From Ditibartonella apis (GTDB taxonomy: Bacteria; Pseudomonadota; Alphaproteobacteria; Rhizobiales; Rhizobiaceae), in assembly GCF_001952075.1 (NCBI RefSeq), contig NZ_LXYU01000003.1:372001-436000 (forward strand): a stretch of 64,000 nt of DNA. The letters are read 5' to 3'. Under the pieces are notes generated by a model. That model was given only the letters and a program-made list of their open reading frames with translations. It was not told where the DNA came from and did not search any database. How positions within the stretch are numbered: position 1 is the stretch's first letter; the number at the start of each line of letters is the position of its first letter. Shown one piece after another: positions 34,472-43,446 of this stretch. Position numbers and translations under genes: made by a program.

Positions 34472-35113
34472 ATGAGCATATCGCCAACAGACCAACGCTT
34501 TCAGGATAGTGCGCCGCGCATCCATTCAACAGCCAAACTCCACGGTTGTAAACTTGGACGTTTTTCCGAAATCGGTGAACGGGTTCTCTTACGTGATGTA
34601 ACGGTTGGAGATTTCAGCTATTTCGAACGCAATGGTGAAGCAATATACACCGATGTCGGCCGTTTTTGTTCTATTGCTTCGAATGTCCGGCTCAATGCCC
34701 TTGAACATCCGATGGAACGGGTAAGCATGCATAAGATGACTTACCGGCCGAATGAATATTTTCGTTTCATGACACTCGATAGCGCTTTTCGCGAAAGGCG
34801 GCATAATAAACGGGTAACCGTGGGCCATGATGTCTGGATCGGTCATGGGGCGGTGGTGATGCCGGGAATTACCATCGGTCATGGCGCGGTGATCGGTGCC
34901 AATGCTGTTGTAACCAAAGATGTCATTCCTTACGAGATTGTCGGCGGCATTCCGGCAAAGCGAATAAGAATGAGATTTCCCGACTACATTATTCAGGCGC
35001 TTCTTGACCTTTGTTGGTGGAATTGGCCGCTGAACACACTTTATGAAGCAATACCCGATATGCAACAACTCTCGGCTGAAGAATTTATCGCAAAGTGGAA
35101 AAAGCTTGTCTGA
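34472..35113 (+). CDS. Hexapeptide-repeat transferase of the phosphonate-associated type
   Basis: A left-handed beta-helix acyltransferase-like protein of 213 residues. The order PRIHSTAKLHGCKLGRFSEIGER, FCSIASNVRLNALEHPMERVS, VTVGHDVWIGHGAVVMPGITIGHGAVIGANAVVTKDV and the C-terminal LCWWNWP closely follows the family found in phosphonate (phn) clusters and related to CatB-type acetyltransferases. The conserved His in VGHDVWIGHG fits catalysis. No phn gene is present in this window, so the substrate is unknown. The ATG at 34472 fits the family's N-terminus better than 34439; neither has a clear ribosome-binding site. Confidence 0.8.
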   Translation: MSISPTDQRFQDSAPRIHSTAKLHGCKLGRFSEIGERVLLRDVTVGDFSYFERNGEAIYTDVGRFCSIASNVRLNALEHPMERVSMHKMTYRPNEYFRFMTLDSAFRERRHNKRVTVGHDVWIGHGAVVMPGITIGHGAVIGANAVVTKDVIPYEIVGGIPAKRIRMRFPDYIIQALLDLCWWNWPLNTLYEAIPDMQQLSAEEFIAKWKKLV

Positions 35114-35221
35114 GAGTAGAAAAAATCATCAAAGACACGCGATAACACGAATTTTATTTTCAATTTCTCGTTGTTTCTTTCAATAGTTATTTTGTACTTC
35201 AATTTTGAAAGGAAATTGAAA

Positions 35222-36937
35222 ATGTCTTCTAAACGTGTTGGCGAGATTATCGTAGAGACACTGCAAAAAGCCGGTGTGAAACATTGTTACGGCATTGTCG
35301 GTGATACACTTAACTATATCACCGATGCGATATATCGCTCGAAAATCGAGTGGGTCCATACACGCCACGAAGAAGCTGCTGCTTTGGCAGCAGGAGGAGA
35401 AGCTTATTTGACTGGCGAATTGAGTGCATGCGCAGGCTCTTGCGGGCCGGGGAGCTTGCATCTTATCAACGGAATTTATGAATCAAATCGCAATCGCGCT
35501 CCGGTTGTGGCCATAGCAAGCCAGCTTTCGACCGAAGTTATCGGCAGTGAATGGCCGCAGGAAGTCGATTTTCCCGCACTCTATTCACATTGCTCGGTAT
35601 TTTGCGAGCAAATTTTAAATCCGGAGGAAGCCCAACGCATAACGGTTGAAGCTTGTCAGGCAGCGCTGACGAAAAGGGGTGTTGCTGTCATTATTCTGCC
35701 GGTTAATGTTTCCATGCAAACAGTAAGCCATATCACGCAATATAGCGTTCATCGGCCGAATCCGGTTATTCGCCCTTCCGATAGCGAACTTGAACAAGTT
35801 GCATCCCATTTGAACAAGGGCAAAAAAGTTGCAATCTATGTCGGTTCGGGTGTCAAAGGTGCTCATGATGAGGTGGTCGCTCTTGCGGCAAAGTTGAAAG
35901 CACCAATTGGACATTCGTCAAAATCGAAAGATTTCATCGAATATGACAACCCGTATAATATGGGAATGAACGGCATGTTGGGCGGAAAGCCCGGTTTTGA
36001 CATGGTTGAACATTGCGATACTTTGCTTCTGCTTGGTACCGATTTCGCTTATACGCAATTTTATCCGGACAAAGCGACGATTATTCAGGTAGATGAGGAT
36101 GGAACCCATTTGGGCCGTCGTCATCCTGTCAATATGGGGTTGATCGGGGATGTCAAATCGACAGCGGCAGCACTTTTGAAATATGTTGACGAAAAAAAAG
36201 ATACCGGTTTTCTCGACCAGTGTCTGAAAACCAAAGCCGAAGCCGAAAAAGCTGAAGCGAAGGAAACCGTTGTTTCAAAATCGATTATTCATCCGCAATA
36301 TCTGGTATCGCTTATCAATCAATATGCCGATGATGATGCGCTGGTTACAGGTGACTGCGGTTCGCCAATGGTTTGGTTACTCCGCCATTTCAAAACAAAT
36401 GGCAAGAGGAGAACGCTTGCCAGTCTTTCCCATGGAACAATGGCAAATGCTTTGCCGCAGGCTATCGGCTTCAAAAAAGCCTATAAAAACAGGCAAGTTA
36501 TTTCGCTTTCGGGCGATGGCGGCCTTGCCATGTTGATGGGCGAACTTTTGACTGTTGTTCAGGAAAAGATCGACGTCAAGATTGTAGTTTTCAATAATTC
36601 ATCACTCAACTTCGTTGAACTTGAACAAAAGGTTGAAGGACTGGTTGATCATTATACCGATTTACAAAATCCCGATTTTGCAAAACTCGCCGAATCGATT
36701 GGCATAAAAGGTTGGAAAGTTGACAAGCCGGAAGAGCTTGAAAGCTCTGTCAAAGCCTTTTTGAGTGCCAAAGGTCCGGCACTTCTAGATGTCAAAACCA
36801 GCGGATATGAACTGGTTATGCCGCCAAAGGTAACGGCCGGCGAAGTTTCCGGAATGGCACTTTATGGTACCAAGGCGATTATGCAGGGACGTGTGAAAGA
36901 TGTAACCGATCTCCTCATTCACAATTTCATTAAATAA
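35222..36937 (+). CDS. poxB: Pyruvate oxidase/dehydrogenase, ThDP- and FAD-dependent
   Basis: Likely a quinone-linked pyruvate dehydrogenase (PoxB) that decarboxylates pyruvate to acetate. The 571-residue protein has the three-domain ThDP fold: an N-terminal pyrimidine-binding domain (GVKHCYGIVGDTLNYITDAI, RHEEAAALAAGGEA, GSCGPGSLHLINGIYES), a central FAD/UDP-like domain, and a C-terminal ThDP-binding domain with GDGGLAMLMGELLTVVQ and FNNSSLNFVELEQ. The start ATG 35222 has AAAGGA eight bases upstream. A strong terminator follows. Other ThDP oxidases cannot be wholly excluded without a tree. Confidence 0.9.
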   Translation: MSSKRVGEIIVETLQKAGVKHCYGIVGDTLNYITDAIYRSKIEWVHTRHEEAAALAAGGEAYLTGELSACAGSCGPGSLHLINGIYESNRNRAPVVAIASQLSTEVIGSEWPQEVDFPALYSHCSVFCEQILNPEEAQRITVEACQAALTKRGVAVIILPVNVSMQTVSHITQYSVHRPNPVIRPSDSELEQVASHLNKGKKVAIYVGSGVKGAHDEVVALAAKLKAPIGHSSKSKDFIEYDNPYNMGMNGMLGGKPGFDMVEHCDTLLLLGTDFAYTQFYPDKATIIQVDEDGTHLGRRHPVNMGLIGDVKSTAAALLKYVDEKKDTGFLDQCLKTKAEAEKAEAKETVVSKSIIHPQYLVSLINQYADDDALVTGDCGSPMVWLLRHFKTNGKRRTLASLSHGTMANALPQAIGFKKAYKNRQVISLSGDGGLAMLMGELLTVVQEKIDVKIVVFNNSSLNFVELEQKVEGLVDHYTDLQNPDFAKLAESIGIKGWKVDKPEELESSVKAFLSAKGPALLDVKTSGYELVMPPKVTAGEVSGMALYGTKAIMQGRVKDVTDLLIHNFIK

Positions 36938-36960
36938 TCGCTTTACCAATTTGATAAAAT

Positions 36961-36994
36961 AAAAGGCAGAAAATTGATTTATTTTCTGCCTTTT
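36961..36994 (+). terminator. Bidirectional terminator between poxB and uvrD
   Basis: AAAAGGCAGAAAAT (36961-36974) and ATTTTCTGCCTTTT (36981-36994) form a perfect 14-bp stem with a 6-nt loop between convergent genes. T-runs exist on both strands. Confidence 0.88.
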
Positions 36995-37049
36995 TAAATT
37001 TTATGGAAGTTGCAGCAAAACCGGATGATTACGGCCAAGCAAAAGATAT

Positions 37050-39533
37050 TCATACTTTTTTGACAAAACTGTCGAGTACGCGCTTTTCGCCTGCTTTGTC
37101 AAAAGCGATTGTGAGTTTGTTTCCGTCAATCGCTGCGACATTGCCATTTCCGAATTTGATATGAAAAACCCTGTCACCCACGCTGAATTCGGACGGTTTG
37201 TCGGAAACCGATTTGGCGACAAGCTCGCCTTCTATGGTTTTCGAACGCGCTGCCCGTCCTGCACCATAGCCGGAATCAACTTCCCCATAACCGATGCGTT
37301 CAACATTGGCGCCCGAACGATTACCCCAATTGGTGCGTGTCGCGTCGGTTGCATTCTTTTTGGCTCTTTGCCAACCAGGTGTTGAATAATTATTCTGGAA
37401 CGGTTCCTGTCGGTCAAAGCGAGATTGCCCATAACCGCCATAGGACGTTTCAACTTCCGCAACTTCAACATGTTCGTTGGGCAGTTCATCAAGAAAACGG
37501 GATGGTATCGTCGTTTGCCACAACCCGTGAATACGCCGGTTTGAAACAAACCAGATGTGAAGGTTTTCCTTTGCACGTGTAAGACCGACATAAGCGAGGC
37601 GCCGCTCTTCTTCAAGCCCAGCACGCCCGCCTTCATCAAGCGAACGTTGATGGGGAAACAGCCCTTCTTCCCATCCAGGCAGGAATACCGTGTTGAATTC
37701 CAGCCCCTTGGCCGAATGCAGCGTCATGATGTTGACTGCGTCCATGTCTTCGTTCTTTTCTGTATCCATGACCAAAGAGACATGTTCGAGAAAACTTCTC
37801 AAACTTTCAAAATCTTCCATGGAATGGATAAGCTCTTTCAGGTTTTCAAGGCGCCCCGGAGCTTCGGCAGAACGATCGGCCTGCCACATGGCAGTATAGC
37901 CCGATTCATCCAGAATAGTTTCCGCAAGCTCCGTATGAGGGGTATTATCAAGCATATTCTGCCAGCGGCGGAAATCTTCGACAAGCTTTCTTAATGAGCT
38001 TCTGGGCTTCGGCTTCAGTTCATCGGTTTCCACCATTTCCTGAGAGGCTTTGAGCATAGGCTCGTTGCGGGCGCGGGCGGTATCATGGATTTGACGAACA
38101 GTTGCTTCGCCAAGGCCGCGTTTGGGCGTGTTGATAATACGCTCGAATGCAAGATCATCCGAGGGTTGTGCAACAACACGGAAATAGGCAAGTGCATCGC
38201 GAATTTCCTGCCGCTCATAAAAACGCGGGCCACCGATGACGCGGTAATTAAGCCCCAATGTGACAAACCGGTCTTCAAACTCACGCATCTGGAATGATGC
38301 GCGAACAAGAATGGCAATGTCATTCAAAGCAAGGCCTTGATGTTGTAATTGTTCGATTTCCTCGCCAATAGCACGCGCTTCTTCTTCCGAATCCCACGCG
38401 GCATGGACTTTGACTTTCTGATCATTTTCCGTTTTGTTATCGGTAAAAAGCGTTTTTCCCAACCGGCCTTCATTATGGGCAATGAGATAGGATGCAGCCC
38501 CCAGAATATGCGAAGTCGAGCGGTAATTGCGTTCAAGACGGATGACAGTTGCACCGGGAAAATCTTTTTCAAAACGCAAAATATTATCAATTTCTGCGCC
38601 GCGCCAACCGTAAATGGATTGGTCGTCATCTCCGACACAACAAAGATTGACAGTTTGTCCGGCAGGGCGCTGTGCCAATAGTCTCAACCACAAATATTGT
38701 GCAGTATTGGTATCTTGATATTCGTCGACCAGAATATAGCGGAATTTTTTATGATATTCGCGCAAAACATCAGCGTTTTTCTGAAAAATATGGATGGGAT
38801 GCATCAACAAATCGCCGAAATCACACGCATTCAGCGTTTGCAAACGTTCCTGATAGGCGCGGTAAAGCTCGCGTCCTTTGCCGTTGCCGAATGAGCGGGC
38901 ATCACCTTCCGGTATCTGGTCAGGCGCAAGGCCATGGTTTTTCCAACCATCAATCATATTGGCAAAAGTGCGCGCGGGCCACCTTTTGTCGTCAAGCCCT
39001 TCAGCCTGAATGAGCTGTTTGATAAGCCTTATCACATCATCCGTATCAAGAATGGTGAAATTGCTGTTGAGGCCGACAAGCTCTGCATGACGGCGAAGAA
39101 TTTTGACACCGATCGAGTGGAACGTGCCAAGCCACGGCATACCTTCAACCGCTCCGCCAACCAGTTCTCCAATACGATTCTTCATTTCACGTGCGGCTTT
39201 ATTGGTGAATGTGACCGCCAGAATCTGGCTAGGATAAGCAAGACCAAGCCGCAAAATATGGGCAATGCGTGTGGTAAGAACCCGCGTCTTTCCGGTGCCG
39301 GCACCAGCCAGAACCAGAACAGGACCTTCCGTCGTTGTTACGGCAAGGCGCTGCTCGGGATTGAGTTTTTTAAGATAGTCGGCGTCAACATCGGCATTAC
39401 GGCGCGCAGCCATGGCGCGTTCAGCCAAACTAGCTTGACCATTAGGAGCTTCCTCGCGCGCAGAAGATTGCGGCGTTGGCTTTTTCGGCTCATCATCAAA
39501 AAACGGTATATCGTCAGGAAAATCGGTCATCAT
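37050..39533 (-). CDS. uvrD: UvrD/PcrA-type DNA helicase
   Basis: A superfamily 1A 3'-5' helicase used in nucleotide-excision and mismatch repair. The 827-residue protein has Walker A AGAGTGKTRVL, motif Ia TFTNKAAREMKNRI, motif II VDEYQDTN, motif III VGDDDQSIYGWRGA, motif IV RLERNYRS, motif V TLHSAKGLEF and motif VI YVGLTRAKENL. The C-terminus has a PcrA-like Tudor-type domain (SVGDRVFHIKFGNGNVAAIDGNKLTIAFDKAGEKRVLDSFV) reported to contact RNA polymerase. The start is ATG 39533 or 39530; a TTG lies two codons earlier. Confidence 0.95.
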   Translation of the reverse strand: MMTDFPDDIPFFDDEPKKPTPQSSAREEAPNGQASLAERAMAARRNADVDADYLKKLNPEQRLAVTTTEGPVLVLAGAGTGKTRVLTTRIAHILRLGLAYPSQILAVTFTNKAAREMKNRIGELVGGAVEGMPWLGTFHSIGVKILRRHAELVGLNSNFTILDTDDVIRLIKQLIQAEGLDDKRWPARTFANMIDGWKNHGLAPDQIPEGDARSFGNGKGRELYRAYQERLQTLNACDFGDLLMHPIHIFQKNADVLREYHKKFRYILVDEYQDTNTAQYLWLRLLAQRPAGQTVNLCCVGDDDQSIYGWRGAEIDNILRFEKDFPGATVIRLERNYRSTSHILGAASYLIAHNEGRLGKTLFTDNKTENDQKVKVHAAWDSEEEARAIGEEIEQLQHQGLALNDIAILVRASFQMREFEDRFVTLGLNYRVIGGPRFYERQEIRDALAYFRVVAQPSDDLAFERIINTPKRGLGEATVRQIHDTARARNEPMLKASQEMVETDELKPKPRSSLRKLVEDFRRWQNMLDNTPHTELAETILDESGYTAMWQADRSAEAPGRLENLKELIHSMEDFESLRSFLEHVSLVMDTEKNEDMDAVNIMTLHSAKGLEFNTVFLPGWEEGLFPHQRSLDEGGRAGLEEERRLAYVGLTRAKENLHIWFVSNRRIHGLWQTTIPSRFLDELPNEHVEVAEVETSYGGYGQSRFDRQEPFQNNYSTPGWQRAKKNATDATRTNWGNRSGANVERIGYGEVDSGYGAGRAARSKTIEGELVAKSVSDKPSEFSVGDRVFHIKFGNGNVAAIDGNKLTIAFDKAGEKRVLDSFVKKV

Positions 39534-39605
39534 CACCAATCTAATGGTTCAAGATATTTTCTTCTAGGCCAGAATATAAGCTTTTACACGAAAACGATTG
39601 CAAAA

Positions 39606-40712
39606 TCACTTTTTTTTGCGTTGTGCTTCATATTGATAGACGCGCCGGTCGGTCAAATTCTTCCGGTTGTCTATGATTGGAGCAACAACCGGTTTCAAGT
39701 CCGGTTCGCGTTTGATCAAAGCGACAAGATCATTGAGCTCGTTCATGGCAACGAGTTTTATAATATCATAGCGAATTGACCCGTCTTTACGCCTCGGCAA
39801 TTGATGCACGACTTGAAGGGACTCGATTTTCTGGTCTTTCAGAAGATTGCGAACGGCTTTTTCATCAAGCTTGTCGGATTCAACAAAAACATAAAGCCCG
39901 ACACCTTTTGCGGGAAGCGAATAGGTTGCAATGGCGATATCGCCAATATCCGGATTATTTTTCAAAAGATTGCGAATGACCGGCCCTTGATGTTGAACGC
40001 GGTCGCCTGTTCCGTCACCATCCGACCATTTGAACATGTCTTTGGTGATAAAATTATAGACACGCTTGCCTGTTGCCAACCAAAGACGCGACGGCCAGGA
40101 GCGGTTTTTTAATATCCGCCTTTCTGTTGGCGTCATAAGTTCCGGCGCAAAACTTCTTTTTTGCTTTATAAGATGACGAAAATCCTCATAGGCAAAATAG
40201 CGGTAAAGGGCACCGCGGTGTTTATGCACACTTGCCAACTGGAAATCGATAATCGAGGCTTTTCCGTCGCTTGTCATCAGCCAGTTTTGCGGCTTTGCAA
40301 GGTCGTTATGGGTAATGCCCATGCGGCGCAAATTGCGAAGTATTTTAAATGCACTCAAATAAAATTCGGGTTTGTTCGGGCGCGCCAGATGTAGTGGTGT
40401 TCCTTCACTCCACGAGCGATAAAGCCCGTCTTTATCAACGGCAATAAGCTGTGGCACGCCTTCAAGCCCGCGGACTTTCTTCAATGCCCGTATTTCTCTT
40501 CTTGCCAATATCCAGGCAAGCGGGCGAGACCATTTTGGCGCAGCAGTGACAATGCGGCGGATAACGCGTTTATGCGGATCATCAGCAAAATAGCCGACCC
40601 GCGTTTCCGAAAAAACATCGCGCTTTAAAACCATCAGAGCCACAAATTCGGTTAAAAATTGTGGGTCTTTCAAAGGCGGCAAAGCGCTGTCTGAATCGGC
40701 AAAATGTTCCAT
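39606..40712 (-). CDS. Kinase-like protein with AMP-binding-enzyme-like C-terminal domain
   Basis: A 368-residue protein with two parts. Residues about 60-200 look like a RIO/lipopolysaccharide-kinase-type protein kinase domain: the catalytic loop His135-Asn-Asp137-Leu with Asn143, and Asp156-Phe-Gln in place of DFG. Residues about 250-345 (GPVIRNLLKNNPDIGDIAIATYSLP to LPRRKDGSIRYDIIKLVAMNELN) resemble the small C-terminal subdomain of adenylate-forming (ANL) enzymes, including a lysine-rich hinge-like LPRRKDGSIR. No large ANL domain is present. Function is unknown; similar proteins are annotated in Brucella relatives as serine/threonine kinase-like. The C-terminal assignment is inference. 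Confidence 0.6.
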   Translation of the reverse strand: MEHFADSDSALPPLKDPQFLTEFVALMVLKRDVFSETRVGYFADDPHKRVIRRIVTAAPKWSRPLAWILARREIRALKKVRGLEGVPQLIAVDKDGLYRSWSEGTPLHLARPNKPEFYLSAFKILRNLRRMGITHNDLAKPQNWLMTSDGKASIIDFQLASVHKHRGALYRYFAYEDFRHLIKQKRSFAPELMTPTERRILKNRSWPSRLWLATGKRVYNFITKDMFKWSDGDGTGDRVQHQGPVIRNLLKNNPDIGDIAIATYSLPAKGVGLYVFVESDKLDEKAVRNLLKDQKIESLQVVHQLPRRKDGSIRYDIIKLVAMNELNDLVALIKREPDLKPVVAPIIDNRKNLTDRRVYQYEAQRKKK

Positions 40713-41043
40713 AGCGTTGAGTTAGACGGTTGGCTCTCTTCTATCAAGTCCGTTTGTTCAAATCGGTTAGAAATATAAACGACAAAAAGCAGGAAGTAAC
40801 CATTATTGTCAAATTCGGACAAAAATAGCACATGTCTTCGGGATAACTTCAGAATCGGTGCTTTTCTAAGGCGCGGTCCAACATAAGTCAGGAAAGCGCA
40901 CATTGGCTTACAAGTTTCAAGCTTACGTCAAGAAATGAAAGAATAGGCGGGCAGGCGGAAATTTCGCGTTAAGCGGCGTTAGACGATAGTATTTTAAAAT
41001 GAACCCGCATTACTGATTTTAAAAAACCTGTTTGCGGGGTGCT
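40713..41043. other. Intergenic region, nothing recognised
   Basis: About 330 bp between the RHH gene's end and the kinase-like gene's start, both on the reverse strand. It must hold the kinase-gene promoter and the end of the sspB operon. I see no clear hairpin with a T-run. Confidence 0.4.
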
Positions 41044-41292
41044 TCAAATATTTTTTGCAAGCTTCAGGGCAAGCAGGCGCAACGCAGCTGAAAGATTGAT
41101 TTCGCAAGGTCGTGTCTCGTCGATCAAAGTTACGAGGCTAGCAAAAGAAAGTTCAAGTTTGTTGGCTTCTTGCAGCAGAATATCAATATAGGCCTGCTCA
41201 AGTGATATACTTGTTGCATGACCATCAATGCGAACAGAAATTTTCTTTGCCTGCGCTTTCTGCCAGTCAATGGTTCCGATTGACGAGGGCAT
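41044..41292 (-). CDS. Small ribbon-helix-helix domain protein
   Basis: An 82-residue protein of the RHH_4 type. The core ISVRIDGHATSISLEQAYIDILLQEANKLELSFASLVTLID fits a beta strand followed by two helices, as in small Arc-like DNA-binding proteins common in Hyphomicrobiales. Its target is unknown. It lies 1 bp after the DUF4169 gene and ends the sspB operon. Confidence 0.8.
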   Translation of the reverse strand: MPSSIGTIDWQKAQAKKISVRIDGHATSISLEQAYIDILLQEANKLELSFASLVTLIDETRPCEINLSAALRLLALKLAKNI

Positions 41293-41293
41293 A

Positions 41294-41485
41294 TCATCCT
41301 TGATCTTTGTCGTGAGGAATTTTCCTTATATCAAGAAAGCTTTCGGTTTTTTGTTTTTGTCGTTTATCAAATGCACGCTCGATTTTTGTACGGCCGAATA
41401 AAACCCGATTCTCTTCTGCTTCCTTTTCGTTGTTCAGACGTTTCTTTTGTTTGCGAAACTGCCGCAAATTGACAACTTCAGCCAT
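41294..41485 (-). CDS. DUF4169 family protein
   Basis: A 63-residue basic protein beginning MAEVVNLRQFRKQKKR, which is the defining N-terminus of the DUF4169 family of alphaproteobacteria, followed by a charged helical stretch. Function is unknown. The start at 41485 is chosen because it gives this conserved N-terminus; longer in-frame starts run back into the sspB coding sequence. It lies 10 bp after sspB. Confidence 0.8.
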   Translation of the reverse strand: MAEVVNLRQFRKQKKRLNNEKEAEENRVLFGRTKIERAFDKRQKQKTESFLDIRKIPHDKDQG

Positions 41486-41495
41486 TAAAACCGCC

Positions 41496-42074
41496 TTATT
41501 TCTTCCGGAAGGCATCAAGCGAGACAACATCGGCGGAAGGCTTTTTTTCTTCTGCACTCGACTTATCATCGCCATCAACGGCTTTTTCGTGTGCTTTTAT
41601 TTTGCCGGAAGTTTTTTTCTTGCCCTTTTTATCGGCAAGAATGGCAAGTTCACCACCTTCTTTTTCTTCCGTTATTGTTTTCACATCGGGGCTATCATTG
41701 TCACTTTTCGGCATATCGGATGCAAGATCGAACGCAGCTTCGAATGCCGCCGTCGGATCATAAAAAACCTGAACGGCAGAAAATGGAATGACAAGACGTT
41801 CGGGAACGTCACCAAACGAGAGGCTTACTTCAAAACCGGTATCTGAAACATTCAAATCCCAGAACTGATGCTGCAAAACAATTGTCATCTGTTCCGGATA
41901 GCGCTCTTTCAAGCGTGATGAAATTTTTACCCCCGGTGCATTTGTAAAAAAGGTAATGAAAAAATGATGGTCACCCGGAAGGCCGGCTTTTGCTACCTCG
42001 GACAAAACTTTACGGATAACACTACGTAAAGCGTCCTGAACGAGAATGTCATAACGGATCTGATCATGAACCAT
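41496..42074 (-). CDS. sspB: ClpXP protease specificity-enhancing factor SspB
   Basis: The alphaproteobacterial SspB adaptor binds ssrA-tagged proteins and hands them to ClpXP. The 192-residue product has the substrate-binding fold (IRYDILVQDALRSVIRKVLSEVAKAGLPGDHHFFITFFTNAPGV, LQHQFWDLNV, FEVSLSFGDVPERLVIPFSAVQVFYDP), then a flexible acidic linker and the C-terminal ClpX-binding tail VVSLDAFRKK. The tmRNA gene that encodes its substrate tag lies only about 270 bp upstream on the same strand. ATG 42074 (MVHDQIRYD) fits the family start. Confidence 0.93.
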   Translation of the reverse strand: MVHDQIRYDILVQDALRSVIRKVLSEVAKAGLPGDHHFFITFFTNAPGVKISSRLKERYPEQMTIVLQHQFWDLNVSDTGFEVSLSFGDVPERLVIPFSAVQVFYDPTAAFEAAFDLASDMPKSDNDSPDVKTITEEKEGGELAILADKKGKKKTSGKIKAHEKAVDGDDKSSAEEKKPSADVVSLDAFRKK

Positions 42075-42344
42075 CGAAAACCTGTTCCTTCTGCGATGTG
42101 TTTTAACCAAACTTGGCACACATCCTTAATGCAATGTAGCCAATTGTAATGCAATGAGGCAACCAAAATCTCCTCAAAAATTTTCTTGACCTTCGATTGA
42201 TCACAAGCTTCGGTCTCAAACTTGATGAAATGACCGCTATGGCTTTCGGAGAAAAGACAAATTGAAGCCAAAGTTTCAAACTTGAACTTTCAAAATTGAA
42301 TGACTCGATAGTTTTTAAACAGAATGCTGCTGAACAAAAGAAGT

Positions 42345-42655
42345 GAAGGCTTCTGTTGCCAGGTGCCTCCGAACCCCGCTTGGACCGGCGAAGGTCCAAG
42401 ACTTAATTTGAAGCGTTCGCGCCGCAATTAAGCAGCGAGACGAGCTTCCGCATAGTTGTCATTTGCAACTACTTAAGTAGCCCGATAACGGTGGTACAAT
42501 GCCGGGTAAAAGAGCAATCTTTACGCCCTTGTCGATCCTATTTCGCCCCCTTCATAACAAAAACAACCAGAATAATGAAAGCTGTTTTGGTTGTGGTGGA
42601 GGCGCCGGGTACCGCCCCCGGGTCCAATGGGTTTATTACACTGTCCATTTATTAC
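42345..42655 (-). ncRNA. ssrA: tmRNA, two-piece circularly permuted type
   Basis: tmRNA rescues stalled ribosomes and adds a degradation tag. On the reverse strand the acceptor piece comes first and ends with CCA (42594). It contains a T-arm of CCGGG-loop-CCCGG and the acceptor strand CGCCTCC. After a spacer of about 43 nt the coding piece begins with GGGGGCG (42550), which pairs with that acceptor strand. The tag reading frame ANDNYAEARLAA-stop is at 42428-42466. The 3' end GGCACCTGGCAACAGAAGCC is typical of the alphaproteobacterial class. The 5' limit of the acceptor piece is approximate and could extend some 20 nt. Confidence 0.95.
42428..42466 (-). other. tmRNA tag-peptide reading frame
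   Basis: Reverse-strand GCAAATGACAAC... encodes ANDNYAEARLAA followed by TAA. The AA end and the AND start are the expected ClpX and SspB recognition elements. Confidence 0.95.
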
Positions 42656-43398
42656 CATAGCTGGCAAGCCAGCACCGCCAATATAGGCAAAATGGCTCTC
42701 ATAGAAAAGGGGGGTGTCCAACTTTTTCGCAGCCCGTTTCAAATAACGATACAGGCGTTCGGTTAGCTGGTCGGGCTTTTGAATTTTCATTATTCCGGAT
42801 GAAAAATAATGAAGAATCATTGTTTGCCGAGAGATAAAAAATGTTAAAAGGTCGCTCCTCATTCATGGCAGGAAAACCGGCTTCATGCTCAACCACTTGG
42901 GGCAAATAAATATATGATGCAAATGCGGATGAAGTAGCAGTCAAGCGGTATGACAAGAGATTGCCGTTTAACTTGCAAATACACGATGCCGCGGAAATGG
43001 CTATAACCGATGGCGCCGCAATGTGTAGAAAAGAGCCCTCGAACAATTTGCGCAAGAGACAAAAACAACCAAGCAGTCAAGAAATGGTAATTAATTGTCG
43101 TTTCATTGAAAAACAGTCGTATGAAAATCGGATGATATTATACTTTTTTGTTGCCGATAAACCCGTTTGCCCGGGCAAAGGAAATGGCCGGTTTCACGTC
43201 CAATCTCGCTGAGTGTCTAATTCCTCCTTTGCGCGAGGAACAAGAAGATTATGAGATTTGGTGGAAAGGCGAAGGAGGCAGCCTGTTTATTAAAACTTGG
43301 ATGGGTGGAATTCCGTGTTCTGGAACAACATCGTTCAGTCCGATTTTGTGGCGATCCGATTCTAAAAAATTTAGCTATCGGGATTCATACGGTCATAA
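42656..43398. other. Intergenic region between ssrA and dctA
   Basis: About 740 bp. It must contain the ssrA promoter, but no convincing -35/-10 pair was fixed. Overlapping open frames on both strands (for example 42699-43055 reverse, 43251-43622 forward) have no family resemblance. It may hold decayed sequence; nothing is supported. Confidence 0.4.
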
Positions 43399-43424
43399 AA
43401 AAGCCCCTCGAAAGAGGGGCTTTT
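43399..43424 (-). terminator. Terminator after dctA
   Basis: AAAAGCCCCTC (43399-43409) and GAGGGGCTTTT (43414-43424) form a perfect 11-bp stem with a GAAA tetraloop. It lies 22 bp past the reverse-strand dctA stop and has runs on both sides. Confidence 0.88.
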
Positions 43425-43446
43425 CCTAATTCAGCAGGAAGTGCTT

